From Bacteroidota bacterium (GTDB lineage Bacteria > Bacteroidota > Bacteroidia > Chitinophagales > LD1): DNA of 64,000 nucleotides. The stretch is from positions 1 through 64,000 of the forward strand of contig JAFDYQ010000002.1 of NCBI GenBank assembly GCA_018267365.1. The letters are read 5' to 3'. Shown piece after piece: positions 53,380 to 61,914 of the stretch; the stretch's first letter is position 1; each line of letters opens with the position of its first letter. The notes below the pieces were generated by a model that saw nothing but the letters and a program-made list of their open reading frames with translations, did no database searches and had not been told where the DNA came from. The position numbers and the translations under genes were made by a program.

Positions 53380-53775
53380 TTAGTTATGACTGAAGATGAC
53401 CAGATTGGCCATAGAGAAGTTCCATATCATGGCGATACTCACAGAGAGTAGCTTGGAGAAATAGAAGTTGAGCTTCATTTTGTCAGAGAAGACATAAAGC
53501 GCTCCCATAGCGATCAGAAAGCCGATCGTCATAGATACAGCAAACTTCATAGCCTGTGTACCCACATTCGGGTCATGATTGTCAAAAGACCAAGCCCGGT
53601 TCAGGCAGAAATTGACAGTAGCGGACAGGATAAAAGAGATCGTATTGGAGATGTATTTGTTGATCTTAAACTTTTCCTTGCACACGTAGAGCGTACCAAA
53701 GTCTACACCGAATGAGGTAGCCCCCACTACGGCAAACTTAGCACCCTTCATTATGAGCTCGTGACTGATCTCCAT
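53380..53775 (-). CDS. GtrA-family membrane protein
   Basis: 131 residues with four membrane helices. The N-terminal FAVVGATSFGVDFGTLYVC and the helix-2 end FILSATVNFCLNRAWSF are the GtrA hallmark (polar residues followed by Asn-x-x-x-x-Arg-x-Trp-x-Phe). GtrA-like proteins are associated with flipping or transfer of lipid-linked sugars. It starts 27 bases after the DUF423 gene stop on the same strand, so they may share a transcript. Confidence 0.9.
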   Translation of the reverse strand: MEISHELIMKGAKFAVVGATSFGVDFGTLYVCKEKFKINKYISNTISFILSATVNFCLNRAWSFDNHDPNVGTQAMKFAVSMTIGFLIAMGALYVFSDKMKLNFYFSKLLSVSIAMIWNFSMANLVIFSHN

Positions 53776-53802
53776 GCGTGAATCAAAGCGCGCAAAGATG
53801 CT

Positions 53803-54207
53803 TTATTTCTCCGATAGTTTGGAGTATTTTATGACTGCAAAGATCATCGTGCCCCAGCCCATCAGAAAGAATAAGCCACCAAAAGGTGTGACCGGGCCAA
53901 AGACCTCTTTGGGCAATCCGGTGATATCTGTGGTAGCCAGCGCATATAGCGATCCCGAAAAGAGTACCACACCTACCAGAAAGAAGTAGGCAGCTGTGAG
54001 CAGGTAGCGTACACCCTTCACATCATATAGCACAAAGGCGATCATCGCAGCGAGAACATGATAAAATTGATATGCCACGCCCTTCTCCCAGATGCGGGCC
54101 TGATAATCGTTCATATAGGGCTTCAGTCCATGCGCACCAAAGGCTCCGAGCGCTACAGCCAGAAAGCCAAGAATGCAGATCGCGACGAGGATGTTTTTAT
54201 TGGTCAT
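53803..54207 (-). CDS. DUF423-family membrane protein
   Basis: 134 residues with four hydrophobic helices and the DUF423 motifs ALGAFGAHGLK in helix 1 and PFGGLFFLMGWGTM near the end. Function unknown; E. coli YgdD belongs here. It starts 2 bases after the MarC gene stop. Confidence 0.92.
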   Translation of the reverse strand: MTNKNILVAICILGFLAVALGAFGAHGLKPYMNDYQARIWEKGVAYQFYHVLAAMIAFVLYDVKGVRYLLTAAYFFLVGVVLFSGSLYALATTDITGLPKEVFGPVTPFGGLFFLMGWGTMIFAVIKYSKLSEK

Positions 54208-54209
54208 GA

Positions 54210-54794
54210 CTAGTGGTGAGGTTTGAATTGATAAATAGCCGCAGCAAAGATCTTGACAGCTATCGCTATGAGGATCACACCAAAGAATTTCTTCAGAGCG
54301 CCGAGGGTAGACTTGCCTATTTTGCGCTCCAGCCAGTCTACAGATAGCAGTACGATGTAGATCACTACCAGATTCAACAAGATACCCACCACTATATTCT
54401 GCCAGGTGTAGACAGAGTGCAGCGACATGATAGTAGTGAGCGTACCTGATCCTGCCAGCAGGGGGAAGCCCAGCGGCACGATACTGCCTGAGCGGCCCAG
54501 GTCAGGGTCTGAGCGGAAGAGGTTGATGCCCAGCACCAGCTCCAGACCGAGAATAAAGATCACGATAGAGCCCGCCACGGCAAAAGACTGTACGTCCACA
54601 CCCATCAGCTTTAGCAGCTGCTCACCTACAAAGAGGAAGAGGATCATCAGAAAGCCCGCAAACAGCGTGGAGATGCCGGGATGAAACTCTACCTGCCGGT
54701 TTTTAAGGCTGATAATGACAGGCAGACTGCCGATCACATCTATCACCGCAAAGAGTGTAAATGTGATGGTCAGTATATCTGCTAAAGAGAACAT
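54210..54794 (-). CDS. MarC-family integral membrane protein
   Basis: 194 residues from ATG 54794 (MFSLADILTITF); the longer frame to 54824 would add ten residues ahead of helix 1. Six membrane segments. The helix-1 text DVIGSLPVII and the segment PLGFPLLAGSGTLTTIMSL are typical of MarC/YchE. The name recalls multiple antibiotic resistance but a role in it was not upheld; function is unknown. First gene of a probable MarC-DUF423-GtrA unit. Confidence 0.9.
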   Translation of the reverse strand: MFSLADILTITFTLFAVIDVIGSLPVIISLKNRQVEFHPGISTLFAGFLMILFLFVGEQLLKLMGVDVQSFAVAGSIVIFILGLELVLGINLFRSDPDLGRSGSIVPLGFPLLAGSGTLTTIMSLHSVYTWQNIVVGILLNLVVIYIVLLSVDWLERKIGKSTLGALKKFFGVILIAIAVKIFAAAIYQFKPHH

Positions 54795-54943
54795 AACGCA
54801 AAAATAGCAAATGCGTGCTAACATTCTGTACAGTTTTTATATGTAACATTGTTACATTTATGCAAGGGCGGAATGTAAGTACCGTACTGCCCAAGATATT
54901 TGCCTAACTACTTAATACTAACTACTAAATACTCCAGGTAAGC

Positions 54944-55660
54944 ATGAAGAAAGTCATCATCATAGGTGCCTCATCAGGCATAGGCAGTGACCTCGCTATA
55001 GAAATGTCAAAAAGAGGCTATGAAGTAGGTATAGCGGCCCGCAGACTGGAGATGCTGCAGCAGGTGGCCGGCCAGTGCACCGGGAAAACATATATCAAGT
55101 CAATAGATATGGCCCGGCATGATGAGGCTCGCACGAAACTCGGCGAACTGATAGAGGAAATGGGCGGTGCCGATATCATAGTCTACAATGCCGGGATAGG
55201 TGAGAGCAGCGGCAAGTGGGAGAAGGAGCACCAGATGCACGAGATCAACGCGGTAGGTTTTGCTGCTATCGCCAACTATGCGTTTAAATATTTCCGCGAC
55301 AGCGGCAGAGAGGGGCAGATAGTCGGCGTCTCTTCTGTAGCCGGTACGCGCGGCTCGCGCTATGCCATAGGGTATGGCGCGACCAAGGCCTTTATGTGGA
55401 ACTATATGGAGGGCCAGCGCCACAAGGCCATAGCAGAAAAGAAAAACATCACGATCACTGATATCCGTCCCGGTTTCATAGATACGCCCATGACCAAAGG
55501 ACAGAAAGGGATGTTTTGGGTGGTAGACTCTGCCTATGCTGCGCGCCTCATAGCGAATGCCATAGAGGCAAAAAAGAAAGTAGCCTATATACCCGGCAAG
55601 TGGGCCTTTGCTTCCTTTGTCATGCGCCTCTTGCCGGATTTTATTTGGAACAGATCTTGA
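54944..55660 (+). CDS. SDR-family NAD(P)-dependent oxidoreductase (2)
   Basis: 238 residues. Cofactor motif GASSGIGSD at the N-terminus, VYNAGIGES (variant of NNAG), and the active-site motif YGATKAF (Tyr-x3-Lys). Substrate unknown. It precedes the AtpZ-like gene by 12 bases, so the two probably share a transcript. Confidence 0.9.
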   Translation: MKKVIIIGASSGIGSDLAIEMSKRGYEVGIAARRLEMLQQVAGQCTGKTYIKSIDMARHDEARTKLGELIEEMGGADIIVYNAGIGESSGKWEKEHQMHEINAVGFAAIANYAFKYFRDSGREGQIVGVSSVAGTRGSRYAIGYGATKAFMWNYMEGQRHKAIAEKKNITITDIRPGFIDTPMTKGQKGMFWVVDSAYAARLIANAIEAKKKVAYIPGKWAFASFVMRLLPDFIWNRS

Positions 55661-55672
55661 TCTACACTGCAC

Positions 55673-55885
55673 ATGGAAGACAAGAAATCAATGAATGTTT
55701 ACCTGAAGTATTCCTCGATGGCATTTCAGATGGCGGCTACCATCGGCATCTTTGCTTTTGCAGGATATGAAATAGACAAGCACTATCACATAGAGCGCCA
55801 GTGGTGGACTATAGGCCTCTCGGTGGTCGGCGTAGGTATCGCGCTCTTCACTGTGATCAAAGATTTCATAAAGCCTGCGAAATAG
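55673..55885 (+). CDS. AtpZ/AtpI-like small membrane protein
   Basis: 70 residues, two hydrophobic helices with the pattern of the AtpZ family: SSMAFQMAATIGIFAFAGYEIDKHY, then WWTIGLSVVGVGIALFTVIKDF. In other Bacteroidota such genes precede the F-type ATP synthase operon and help assembly or magnesium supply. Here the next gene is another small membrane protein and no atp subunit gene is seen. It lies 12 bases after the SDR gene. Confidence 0.88.
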   Translation: MEDKKSMNVYLKYSSMAFQMAATIGIFAFAGYEIDKHYHIERQWWTIGLSVVGVGIALFTVIKDFIKPAK

Positions 55886-55902
55886 GCTTACCTTTGCCGT
55901 AT

Positions 55903-56289
55903 ATGATGAAAGGTTTTTTTCTGAAGCTGGGCGTACTCACGCTCTTATCGGGATTGGTGCTATTTGCTATAGAGTCGCAGGGATTTTTTGCAGACTATCA
56001 GAGCTTCGTATGGATCAGTCTGGGCTTTATGTTTGGTGTCACTGCGCTGGTATACCTGATCTTCCTGCGCGCGCTGGCTATCAAAGATCATAGCAGCTTT
56101 ATGATGGCCTTTGGCTCCGCCTTCGCTATCAAGTCTTTCGCCTCGCTGGCTTTCGTCTCTTACTTCATTTTCTTCCGGCCTATAGAGAATAAATATTTCA
56201 TCCTGCCATTCTTCGGCCTTTATTTTGCCTATACCGGCCTGCTTGTTTTCCACCTGTGGCAGATCACCAAGAGGAAGCCGCTGCCGTAG
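55903..56289 (+). CDS. AtpI-neighbour-type hypothetical membrane protein
   Basis: 128 residues from ATG 55903 (MMKGFF); the longer frame overlaps the AtpZ gene and is not protein-like. Four hydrophobic helices (about 5-20, 33-55, 65-90, 100-118). It is the kind of small membrane protein that sits between AtpZ and atpB in Bacteroidota, 17 bases after the AtpZ stop. No motif gives a function. Converges on the T9SS gene 5 bases further on. Confidence 0.75.
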   Translation: MMKGFFLKLGVLTLLSGLVLFAIESQGFFADYQSFVWISLGFMFGVTALVYLIFLRALAIKDHSSFMMAFGSAFAIKSFASLAFVSYFIFFRPIENKYFILPFFGLYFAYTGLLVFHLWQITKRKPLP

Positions 56290-56294
56290 ACAGT

Positions 56295-57251
56295 CTATTG
56301 TGTTTTCACAAACCTTTTAAAGGTATATCCGCCAGATGTTTTTATCCGCGCAATGTATAAGCCCGGTGAAAGCTCTCCAATGTCAAGCGAAGGGGTGTAG
56401 TACTGTTTTATCTCCTTGCCTTCAGTATTGTAGAGCGTAGCTGAAAGAAATTGCGCCTGATCTGATTGGATAAAAACTGTTTTGACGGCAGGGTCAGGGA
56501 ATAGAGAAATATATTCACCGGCGTGTATGTCGGTGATGCCTGTAGGCGTGCATGTAGACCAGCAGGAGCTGTTTTTGCAATAGCCTGACAGCTGGCCCGC
56601 TATACCGGTACCATCTGCAAAAACATAGTCAAGGAAAAATCCATAAGAAAATCCGCGCCCTTCGTAAAGCATGATGCTAGGTTCGTATAATGTTGTCACT
56701 TTCGGGTTGGTGAAGTACCAGGTTTTGACTGTATCGCCTTGAAAGTTGCTCCATGCTATGCTATCTACGTAGATGTATCCGGAGTCATGATTCGGGTAAT
56801 GATCACCTTGACCATAACTGACGTAAAAGGAGTCTCCTACATTTAGAGAATAATCTATCGTAAGATTATCCCTGTGTCTCTGCATATCATAGTAGTAAAC
56901 CTTTCGGGCAAGAGTATCTTCGCGATAGTAACCCGGCCTACCATATCCCTCGCAATAAGGAAATGCCAAAGGTCCACTGGAGTGTGGGGGGCATGCCGGA
57001 CACGCGGCATAAACACTTGAATACATGAGGCTGTATTTTACAGAGTCTATCAGGGTATCGCCTTCCAGTTTGTAATAGTAGGTAAAGAAATAGGTCAAGG
57101 GAGGACCTTGAAAGCCATTGCAATCTGAACAGTAGGTAGCATCTGTTTTCCATTCCGCACTGTCTACTATCATCTTACGATAGCCGGTTTGTGCAAAGGC
57201 AGTAGCAACTAGCAATACTAAAATTGCGAGAGATAGTAACCGTTTTCTCAT
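56295..57251 (-). CDS. T9SS type A sorting domain-containing secreted protein
   Basis: 318 residues. Signal peptide (about 1-20, ending AFA). The middle is Tyr/Asp/Ser-rich with several Cys (CSDCNG, ACPACPPHSS, CKNSSCWSTC) and has no recognised fold. The C-terminal about 75 residues are a type A sorting domain: LFPDPAVKTVFIQ ... LYNTEGKEI ... LSPGLYIARIKT ... KRFVKTQ. It should be secreted by the T9SS. It stands alone, convergent with the AtpZ pair. Confidence 0.88.
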   Translation of the reverse strand: MRKRLLSLAILVLLVATAFAQTGYRKMIVDSAEWKTDATYCSDCNGFQGPPLTYFFTYYYKLEGDTLIDSVKYSLMYSSVYAACPACPPHSSGPLAFPYCEGYGRPGYYREDTLARKVYYYDMQRHRDNLTIDYSLNVGDSFYVSYGQGDHYPNHDSGYIYVDSIAWSNFQGDTVKTWYFTNPKVTTLYEPSIMLYEGRGFSYGFFLDYVFADGTGIAGQLSGYCKNSSCWSTCTPTGITDIHAGEYISLFPDPAVKTVFIQSDQAQFLSATLYNTEGKEIKQYYTPSLDIGELSPGLYIARIKTSGGYTFKRFVKTQ

Positions 57252-57323
57252 ACAGGTAGTTTCTGACAGAAAGATAACCTATTCCAGCCTGTTATATCTA
57301 TAAAATTCGGTGAACGCAATATG

Positions 57324-57354
57324 TTTTGCGCTCTAGCCGCAAATTGTATTTTTG
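57324..57354 (+). promoter_or_regulatory. Consensus Bacteroidota promoter of the DHS-like gene
   Basis: TTTTG (57324-57328), an 18-base spacer and TATTTTTG (57347-57354, matching TANNTTTG). Transcription should start near 57361, giving a leader of about 12 bases before the ATG at 57373. Confidence 0.65.
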
Positions 57355-57372
57355 CGGTTCAAATTTAAAGAC

Positions 57373-58347
57373 ATGAGCACTACCCCTATCCGTGACTTTG
57401 TCACCAAGCACTACCTCCACTTCAATGCCGCTGCCCTCGTAGACGCAGCCAAGGGCTATGAGACGCACCTGGCAGAAGGAGGCAAAATGATGATCACGCT
57501 GGCTGGTGCCATGAGTACCGCAGAGCTGGGCCTCTCTCTGGCAGAAATGATCCGCCAGGACAAGGTACAGATCATCTCCTGCACGGGTGCCAACCTGGAG
57601 GAGGATATCATGAATCTGGTAGCCCACTCTCACTACAAGCGCGTACCAAACTATCGTGATCTCTCTCCTCAAGAGGAGTGGGACCTGCTCGAGAACCACT
57701 ACAACCGCGTGACTGATACTTGCATACCTGAAGAGGAGGCATTCCGCCGCCTGCAGAAGCATATACACAAAGTATGGAAGGATGCAGATGACAAGGGTGA
57801 GCGCTACTTCCCGCACGAGTATATGTACAAGATGCTGCTCTCAGGTGAGCTACAGCAGTACTATGAGATAGATCCAAAGAATAGCTGGATGCTGGCCGCT
57901 GCCGAGAAGAACCTGCCTATCGTAGTGCCGGGCTGGGAAGACTCTACTATGGGCAATATCTTTGCCTCTTATGTGATCAAAAATGAAATGAAAGCTACTA
58001 CTATGAAGTCCGGTATCGAGTACATGGTATGGCTCGCGGACTGGTACCGCAATAACTCTGCGGGCAAGGGTGTAGGTTTCTTCCAGATAGGTGGTGGTAT
58101 AGCGGGAGATTTCCCTATCTGCGTAGTGCCTATGATGTATCAGGATCTGGAGTGGCATGATGTGCCGTTCTGGTCATACTTCTGCCAGATCAGTGACTCT
58201 ACTACATCATACGGCTCCTACTCAGGTGCCGTGCCTAATGAGAAGATCACCTGGGGTAAGCTCGACATCACTACGCCTAAGTTTATAGTAGAGTCAGACG
58301 CCACGATCGTAGCGCCGCTGATCTTTGCCTATCTGCTGAAGTGGTAA
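57373..58347 (+). CDS. Deoxyhypusine synthase-like protein
   Basis: 324 residues from ATG 57373 (MSTTPIRDFV); the TTG seven codons earlier overlaps the promoter box. The text follows deoxyhypusine synthase closely: ITLAGAMSTAELGLSLAEM (NAD site), CTGANLEEDIMN, and at the C-terminus GAVPNEKITWGKL with Lys296 in the WGK position of the catalytic lysine of human DHS. Eukaryotic DHS modifies eIF5A, which bacteria lack; bacterial relatives may make homospermidine or act on other polyamine substrates. The actual reaction here is unknown. It has a consensus promoter and is monocistronic. Confidence 0.92.
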   Translation: MSTTPIRDFVTKHYLHFNAAALVDAAKGYETHLAEGGKMMITLAGAMSTAELGLSLAEMIRQDKVQIISCTGANLEEDIMNLVAHSHYKRVPNYRDLSPQEEWDLLENHYNRVTDTCIPEEEAFRRLQKHIHKVWKDADDKGERYFPHEYMYKMLLSGELQQYYEIDPKNSWMLAAAEKNLPIVVPGWEDSTMGNIFASYVIKNEMKATTMKSGIEYMVWLADWYRNNSAGKGVGFFQIGGGIAGDFPICVVPMMYQDLEWHDVPFWSYFCQISDSTTSYGSYSGAVPNEKITWGKLDITTPKFIVESDATIVAPLIFAYLLKW

Positions 58348-58388
58348 TAACCTCAGCTTAAGGACTTATTCATTCTACTGGACAACAT

Positions 58389-58949
58389 CTAGATGTGGTC
58401 ATTTTGCCTGCCCGATAGCTGAAAGTGCGGAGCATAGGCTGACTTTATCTCTCTGCCATCCAGTAGCCATAGTAGTGGCATCCTGGAGGGTACGGTCACT
58501 TTCTCTACCCGCATAAATGTGCCAAATACGCGATCCCAGAAACGTGTAGTCACTCCATGATTTTTTTGCGGGCTATGAAAGTGGTGGTAGAAGTGGTGCT
58601 TTCGCAAAATGATAAAAGGCCGCGCTATGGGATCTTTAGCGTGAAACCTGTAGTGCGTAAGCTCATAAACTCCATACATCCCTGCGAACCCCAGCACAAA
58701 GGCCAGTGCATACGGCACAGGCATCATGATACTCAGCAGTCCCGTCAGTACTCCTGATACTATAATCGCAGCCAACACCTTCTGGAGAGGTGGAGCAAAG
58801 TAATTTGCCTTGGCATGGTGCATCAGGTGCTCAGACTTAAAGAAGTTCTTGCCCTTGTGTACATGGCCCAGGAAGCGATGTAGTACATACTCTGTGAAAG
58901 TCCAGAATACGACACCAGTCAAAAAAGCTATTGTGATAAGCATAACCAT
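58389..58949 (-). CDS. Sterol desaturase/fatty acid hydroxylase-family protein
   Basis: 186 residues, membrane helices at the N-terminus and middle. The di-iron His motifs of the family are present: EYVLHRFLGH, HLMHHAK, THYRFH and HHFYHHFH. It probably hydroxylates a lipid, carotenoid or ceramide-like substrate; Bacteroidota use such enzymes on sphingolipid or carotenoid precursors. It converges on the DHS-like gene with 41 bases between. Confidence 0.88.
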   Translation of the reverse strand: MVMLITIAFLTGVVFWTFTEYVLHRFLGHVHKGKNFFKSEHLMHHAKANYFAPPLQKVLAAIIVSGVLTGLLSIMMPVPYALAFVLGFAGMYGVYELTHYRFHAKDPIARPFIILRKHHFYHHFHSPQKNHGVTTRFWDRVFGTFMRVEKVTVPSRMPLLWLLDGREIKSAYAPHFQLSGRQNDHI

Positions 58950-59040
58950 GATTTTAGTTTAAAGCTAAAACACATTATGCAGCAGTGATGCCCTATCATG
59001 TCGAAGCCGCGCTAAAGGCGTTTGAACCGTGATTCAGACA

Positions 59041-59070
59041 ATAAAAAAGCGGCCCCATTCAGGAACCGCT
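59041..59070 (-). terminator. Terminator of the rplM-rpsI-rpsB-tsf operon
   Basis: On the minus strand AGCGGTTCC (59070-59062), 5-base loop, GGGGCCGCT form a 9-bp stem with two U-G pairs, then six U. It is 46 bases after the tsf stop. Confidence 0.8.
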
Positions 59071-59115
59071 CTTCGTATTTTCCAGTCAACTGCCAACCGG
59101 CACCTGACACCAGAT

Positions 59116-59961
59116 TTACTTCAGACCCAGTGCTACACGCTTGAAAGCCTTCACTGCGAGCCCTTTCTCTACCTCGCCGAGGTGCTGAGCTACAGTCTTG
59201 CTGCCATCCTTTACGAATGGTTGTGTATTGAGGGTGTTCTCCTTCAGGTATGATTGAGCAGCGCTCTCAGCTATCTTCTGGAGGATGTTCTCAGGCTTGC
59301 CAGAGGCAGCTGCCTTTTCCTTTGCGATAGCTACTTCGCGGTCTATCACTTCCTGAGATACGCCAGAAGCGTCTACTGCCAGTGGGTTCATAGCTGCTAC
59401 CTGCATCGCTACGTCCTTGCCGGCTACTGCGTTCGCATCGCTCTTGGCATTGCTCAGAGATACCAGTACACCGATCTTATTGCCGGCGTGGTTGTATGCT
59501 ACGATGTTTTCACCCGCCAGTGTCTCATAGGCAGATACTGCGATCAGCTCACCGATAGCAGATACTTTTTCTTCTACTTTACCCTTGATGGTAGTGCCAT
59601 CCATAGGGAGTGCCAGTACCTCATCGAGGGTCTTGGCATCAGCCTCCAGGGCTGCCTTGGCTATCGCCTCGGCCAGGCCACGGAAGTCTTCATTCTTTGC
59701 CACGAAGTCAGTCTCGCAAGACAGGTATGATACGACACCGCGCTTGCCATCTGCTGTAGTGAGCGCTACGATGCAGCCTTCCAGAGAGTCACGGCCGGCA
59801 CGCTTCTCAGCTACCTTAGCGCCTTTCTTGCGCAGGTAGTCTACAGCGGCTTGTACGTCGCCGTTTGATTCAGTCAGTGCTTTTTTGCAGTCCATGAGGC
59901 CAGCTCCTGTCAGGTTGCGCAGCTCATTTACGAGACTTGCGGTGATAGTGATTGTTGACAT
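59116..59961 (-). CDS. tsf: Elongation factor Ts
   Basis: 281 residues, normal length. N-terminal UBA-like domain with LVNELRNLTGAGLMDCKKAL; the conserved TDFVAKN stretch follows, then the two-part core and C-terminal VKAFKRVALGLK. It exchanges GDP for GTP on EF-Tu. Last gene of the operon. The upstream gap from rpsB (152 bases) contains a hairpin with a U-tract, suggesting partial termination or a separate promoter for tsf. Confidence 0.96.
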   Translation of the reverse strand: MSTITITASLVNELRNLTGAGLMDCKKALTESNGDVQAAVDYLRKKGAKVAEKRAGRDSLEGCIVALTTADGKRGVVSYLSCETDFVAKNEDFRGLAEAIAKAALEADAKTLDEVLALPMDGTTIKGKVEEKVSAIGELIAVSAYETLAGENIVAYNHAGNKIGVLVSLSNAKSDANAVAGKDVAMQVAAMNPLAVDASGVSQEVIDREVAIAKEKAAASGKPENILQKIAESAAQSYLKENTLNTQPFVKDGSKTVAQHLGEVEKGLAVKAFKRVALGLK

Positions 59962-60051
59962 TTGATTATCCTTTTATTGTTGGTTTTAAAATTAGAGTCT
60001 TTCTTTCTGATTACTGTCTGCCGGATTTACAGATCACCGGCTGCTCCTTTA

Positions 60052-60087
60052 AAAAGACTTGCCAAGATGCAGGGCAACTTGGCAAGT
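60052..60087 (-). terminator. Hairpin with U-tract between rpsB and tsf
   Basis: Perfect 10-bp stem (60057-60066 with 60078-60087) and an 11-base loop. On the minus strand it is followed by CTTTTTAAAG. It is in the 152-base rpsB-tsf gap, 27 bases past the rpsB stop, and may be an attenuator. Confidence 0.55.
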
Positions 60088-60113
60088 AATATCAGGAGAC
60101 GATTAAATCGATA

Positions 60114-61001
60114 TTATCTTTTAGGTGCACCTGCGCCGCCCCTATTGCCAGTGCCGCCGCCGATCCTGCTCCGGCCGGATCCGCCGCCGCTACCAGACCT
60201 GCCGCGACCGCGACCGCCTTCCTTCTTGCCGTCGCCGCCGTCTTCCAGGCCAGCTACGCGCTCGAAGTTGTCAGCATTGGTATCCTCTTCTTCTTCAGCG
60301 TCCTTGCCATCTGTAGCGCGCTCTGCGAGGCCCTCAGCGATAGCATCAGCTATGAAGTTGGTCAGGATGTAGATAGACTTAGATGCGTCATCATTGCCCG
60401 GGATAGCAAAGTCTACTTTGGTAGGGTCAGAGTTTGTATCTACTATACCAAAGGTATTGATGTTCAGACGCTGAGCCTCCTTCAGAGCGATGTGCTCATG
60501 AGTGATGTCTACGAGAAATACAGCCGAAGGAGCCCTGTTCATAGCGGCGATACCACCCAGTACGCGCTCCATCTTTTCTTTCTCACGGCTCAGTACGAGC
60601 TTTTCTTTCTTGGTTACGCTCTCCAGAGTACCATCAGCGAGCATTTTCTCGATGCTTTGCATCTTCTTTACGCTCTTGCGGATAGTGGGGAAGTTGGTCA
60701 GCATACCACCCAGCCACCTGTCAGTGACATAGGGCATATTCACGCGTGTAGCAGCTTCTTTTACTACTTCCTTAGCTTGCTTCTTGGTAGCTACGAAGAG
60801 TATCTTCTTGCCGGCCTTTGCCATAGCCTTGACAGCTGCAGCAGCCTCGTCGAGCTTATCTATAGTACGATTCAGGTCTATGATGTGGATACCCTTCTTC
60901 TCTGCAAAGATGTATGGGAGCATCTTTGGATTCCACTTCCTGCGGAGGTGACCGAAGTGTACACCTGCGTCGAGCAGTTCCTGATGAGATATTTTAGCCA
61001 T
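60114..61001 (-). CDS. rpsB: 30S ribosomal protein S2 with a long RGG-like tail
   Basis: 295 residues. Residues about 1-228 are a standard S2 (GVHFGHLRRKWNPKM, FVATKKQA, RWLGGMLTNFPTIR, FGIVDTNSDPTKVDF). Residues 229-295 form an extra tail: first acidic (DAEEEED), then Gly/Arg-rich with RGRGR and GGG repeats ending in GGAGAPKR. E. coli S2 has 241 residues and no such tail. The tail is probably disordered and could bind RNA. The gene is third in rplM-rpsI-rpsB-tsf, 45 bases after rpsI. Confidence 0.95.
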   Translation of the reverse strand: MAKISHQELLDAGVHFGHLRRKWNPKMLPYIFAEKKGIHIIDLNRTIDKLDEAAAAVKAMAKAGKKILFVATKKQAKEVVKEAATRVNMPYVTDRWLGGMLTNFPTIRKSVKKMQSIEKMLADGTLESVTKKEKLVLSREKEKMERVLGGIAAMNRAPSAVFLVDITHEHIALKEAQRLNINTFGIVDTNSDPTKVDFAIPGNDDASKSIYILTNFIADAIAEGLAERATDGKDAEEEEDTNADNFERVAGLEDGGDGKKEGGRGRGRSGSGGGSGRSRIGGGTGNRGGAGAPKR

Positions 61002-61046
61002 TGTTTTATTTCGATTATAAGTTTTATTAAATCTTTCCCTGTTCGA

Positions 61047-61436
61047 TTAACGCTTAGAGAATTGCTCCTGACGGCGTGCTTTGCGGAGGCCGGTCTTCTT
61101 ACGCTCTACCTCACGTGCGTCACGACGCATGAATTTTTCTTTCTTCAGCGCCGGGCGTACCTCCGGGTTGTCATGCACGAGTGAGCGTGCGATACCCAGT
61201 ACGATAGCCTCTGCCTGACCTTTCACGCCACCGCCAAATACATTGACAGTCACGTCAAACTTGCCCCATGCATCAGCAGTCTTGAGAGGAGCCTCTACTT
61301 TTTGCTGGATGAAGTCCAGAGGGAAATATTCCTTATAGTCTTTGCCGTTTACGGTGATGGTGCCATTGCCGCCCTTCAGCACTACGCGTGCTACAGCTGC
61401 TTTACGCCTGCCTACGGTTACTTTGTCCTTGCTCAT
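61047..61436 (-). CDS. rpsI: 30S ribosomal protein S9
   Basis: 129 residues. GRRKAAVARVVLK at the N-terminus, then GGGVKGQAEAIVLGIARSL, and the basic C-terminal tail ending RRQEQFSKR that reaches the P-site tRNA in known ribosomes. It follows rplM by 2 bases and precedes rpsB by 45 bases. Confidence 0.97.
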   Translation of the reverse strand: MSKDKVTVGRRKAAVARVVLKGGNGTITVNGKDYKEYFPLDFIQQKVEAPLKTADAWGKFDVTVNVFGGGVKGQAEAIVLGIARSLVHDNPEVRPALKKEKFMRRDAREVERKKTGLRKARRQEQFSKR

Positions 61437-61438
61437 GA

Positions 61439-61876
61439 TTATAGATCTTTAGGTTTTTGGGCAGTGTGCGGGTGCGCAGCCTCTGCATACACAAATAGTT
61501 TCTTATACTGCTGACGTCCCAGGGAGTTCTTTGGCAGCATACCCTTCACGGCCAGCTCTATGAGCTCGTTAGGGTTTTTCTGGATGATCTCCTTTGGAGA
61601 GCGGTGGCGCTGGCCGCCTGGATGACCGGTGTAGTGGTCGCGGTCCCTGACATTCATCTTATTGCCGGTCAGCCTTACTTTGCCGCTATTGATCACGATC
61701 ACATAGTCACCGCAGTCAGCGTTTGGAGTGAAGGTTGCCTTATGCTTGCCCCTCAGTACAGAGGCGATCTTTGAGGCCATACGGCCGAGGGTCTTGCCCT
61801 CTGCATCTACTATATACCACTCGCGAGTCACGTCGCCGGCAGACAGAGATTTGGTTTTGTAACTTAATGCGTCCAC
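61439..61876 (-). CDS. rplM: 50S ribosomal protein L13
   Basis: 145 residues. Family motifs: WYIVDAEGKTLGRMAS, DCGDYVIVINSGKVRLTGNK, YTGHPGGQRHRSPKEI and MLPKNSLGRQQYKKLFVY. First gene of the operon, with a promoter match about 40 bases upstream and an about 32-base leader. Confidence 0.97.
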   Translation of the reverse strand: MDALSYKTKSLSAGDVTREWYIVDAEGKTLGRMASKIASVLRGKHKATFTPNADCGDYVIVINSGKVRLTGNKMNVRDRDHYTGHPGGQRHRSPKEIIQKNPNELIELAVKGMLPKNSLGRQQYKKLFVYAEAAHPHTAQKPKDL

Positions 61877-61914
61877 TTGTTATTGTGTTTTTTTGTCTTT
61901 TTCTAAAAGGACTG

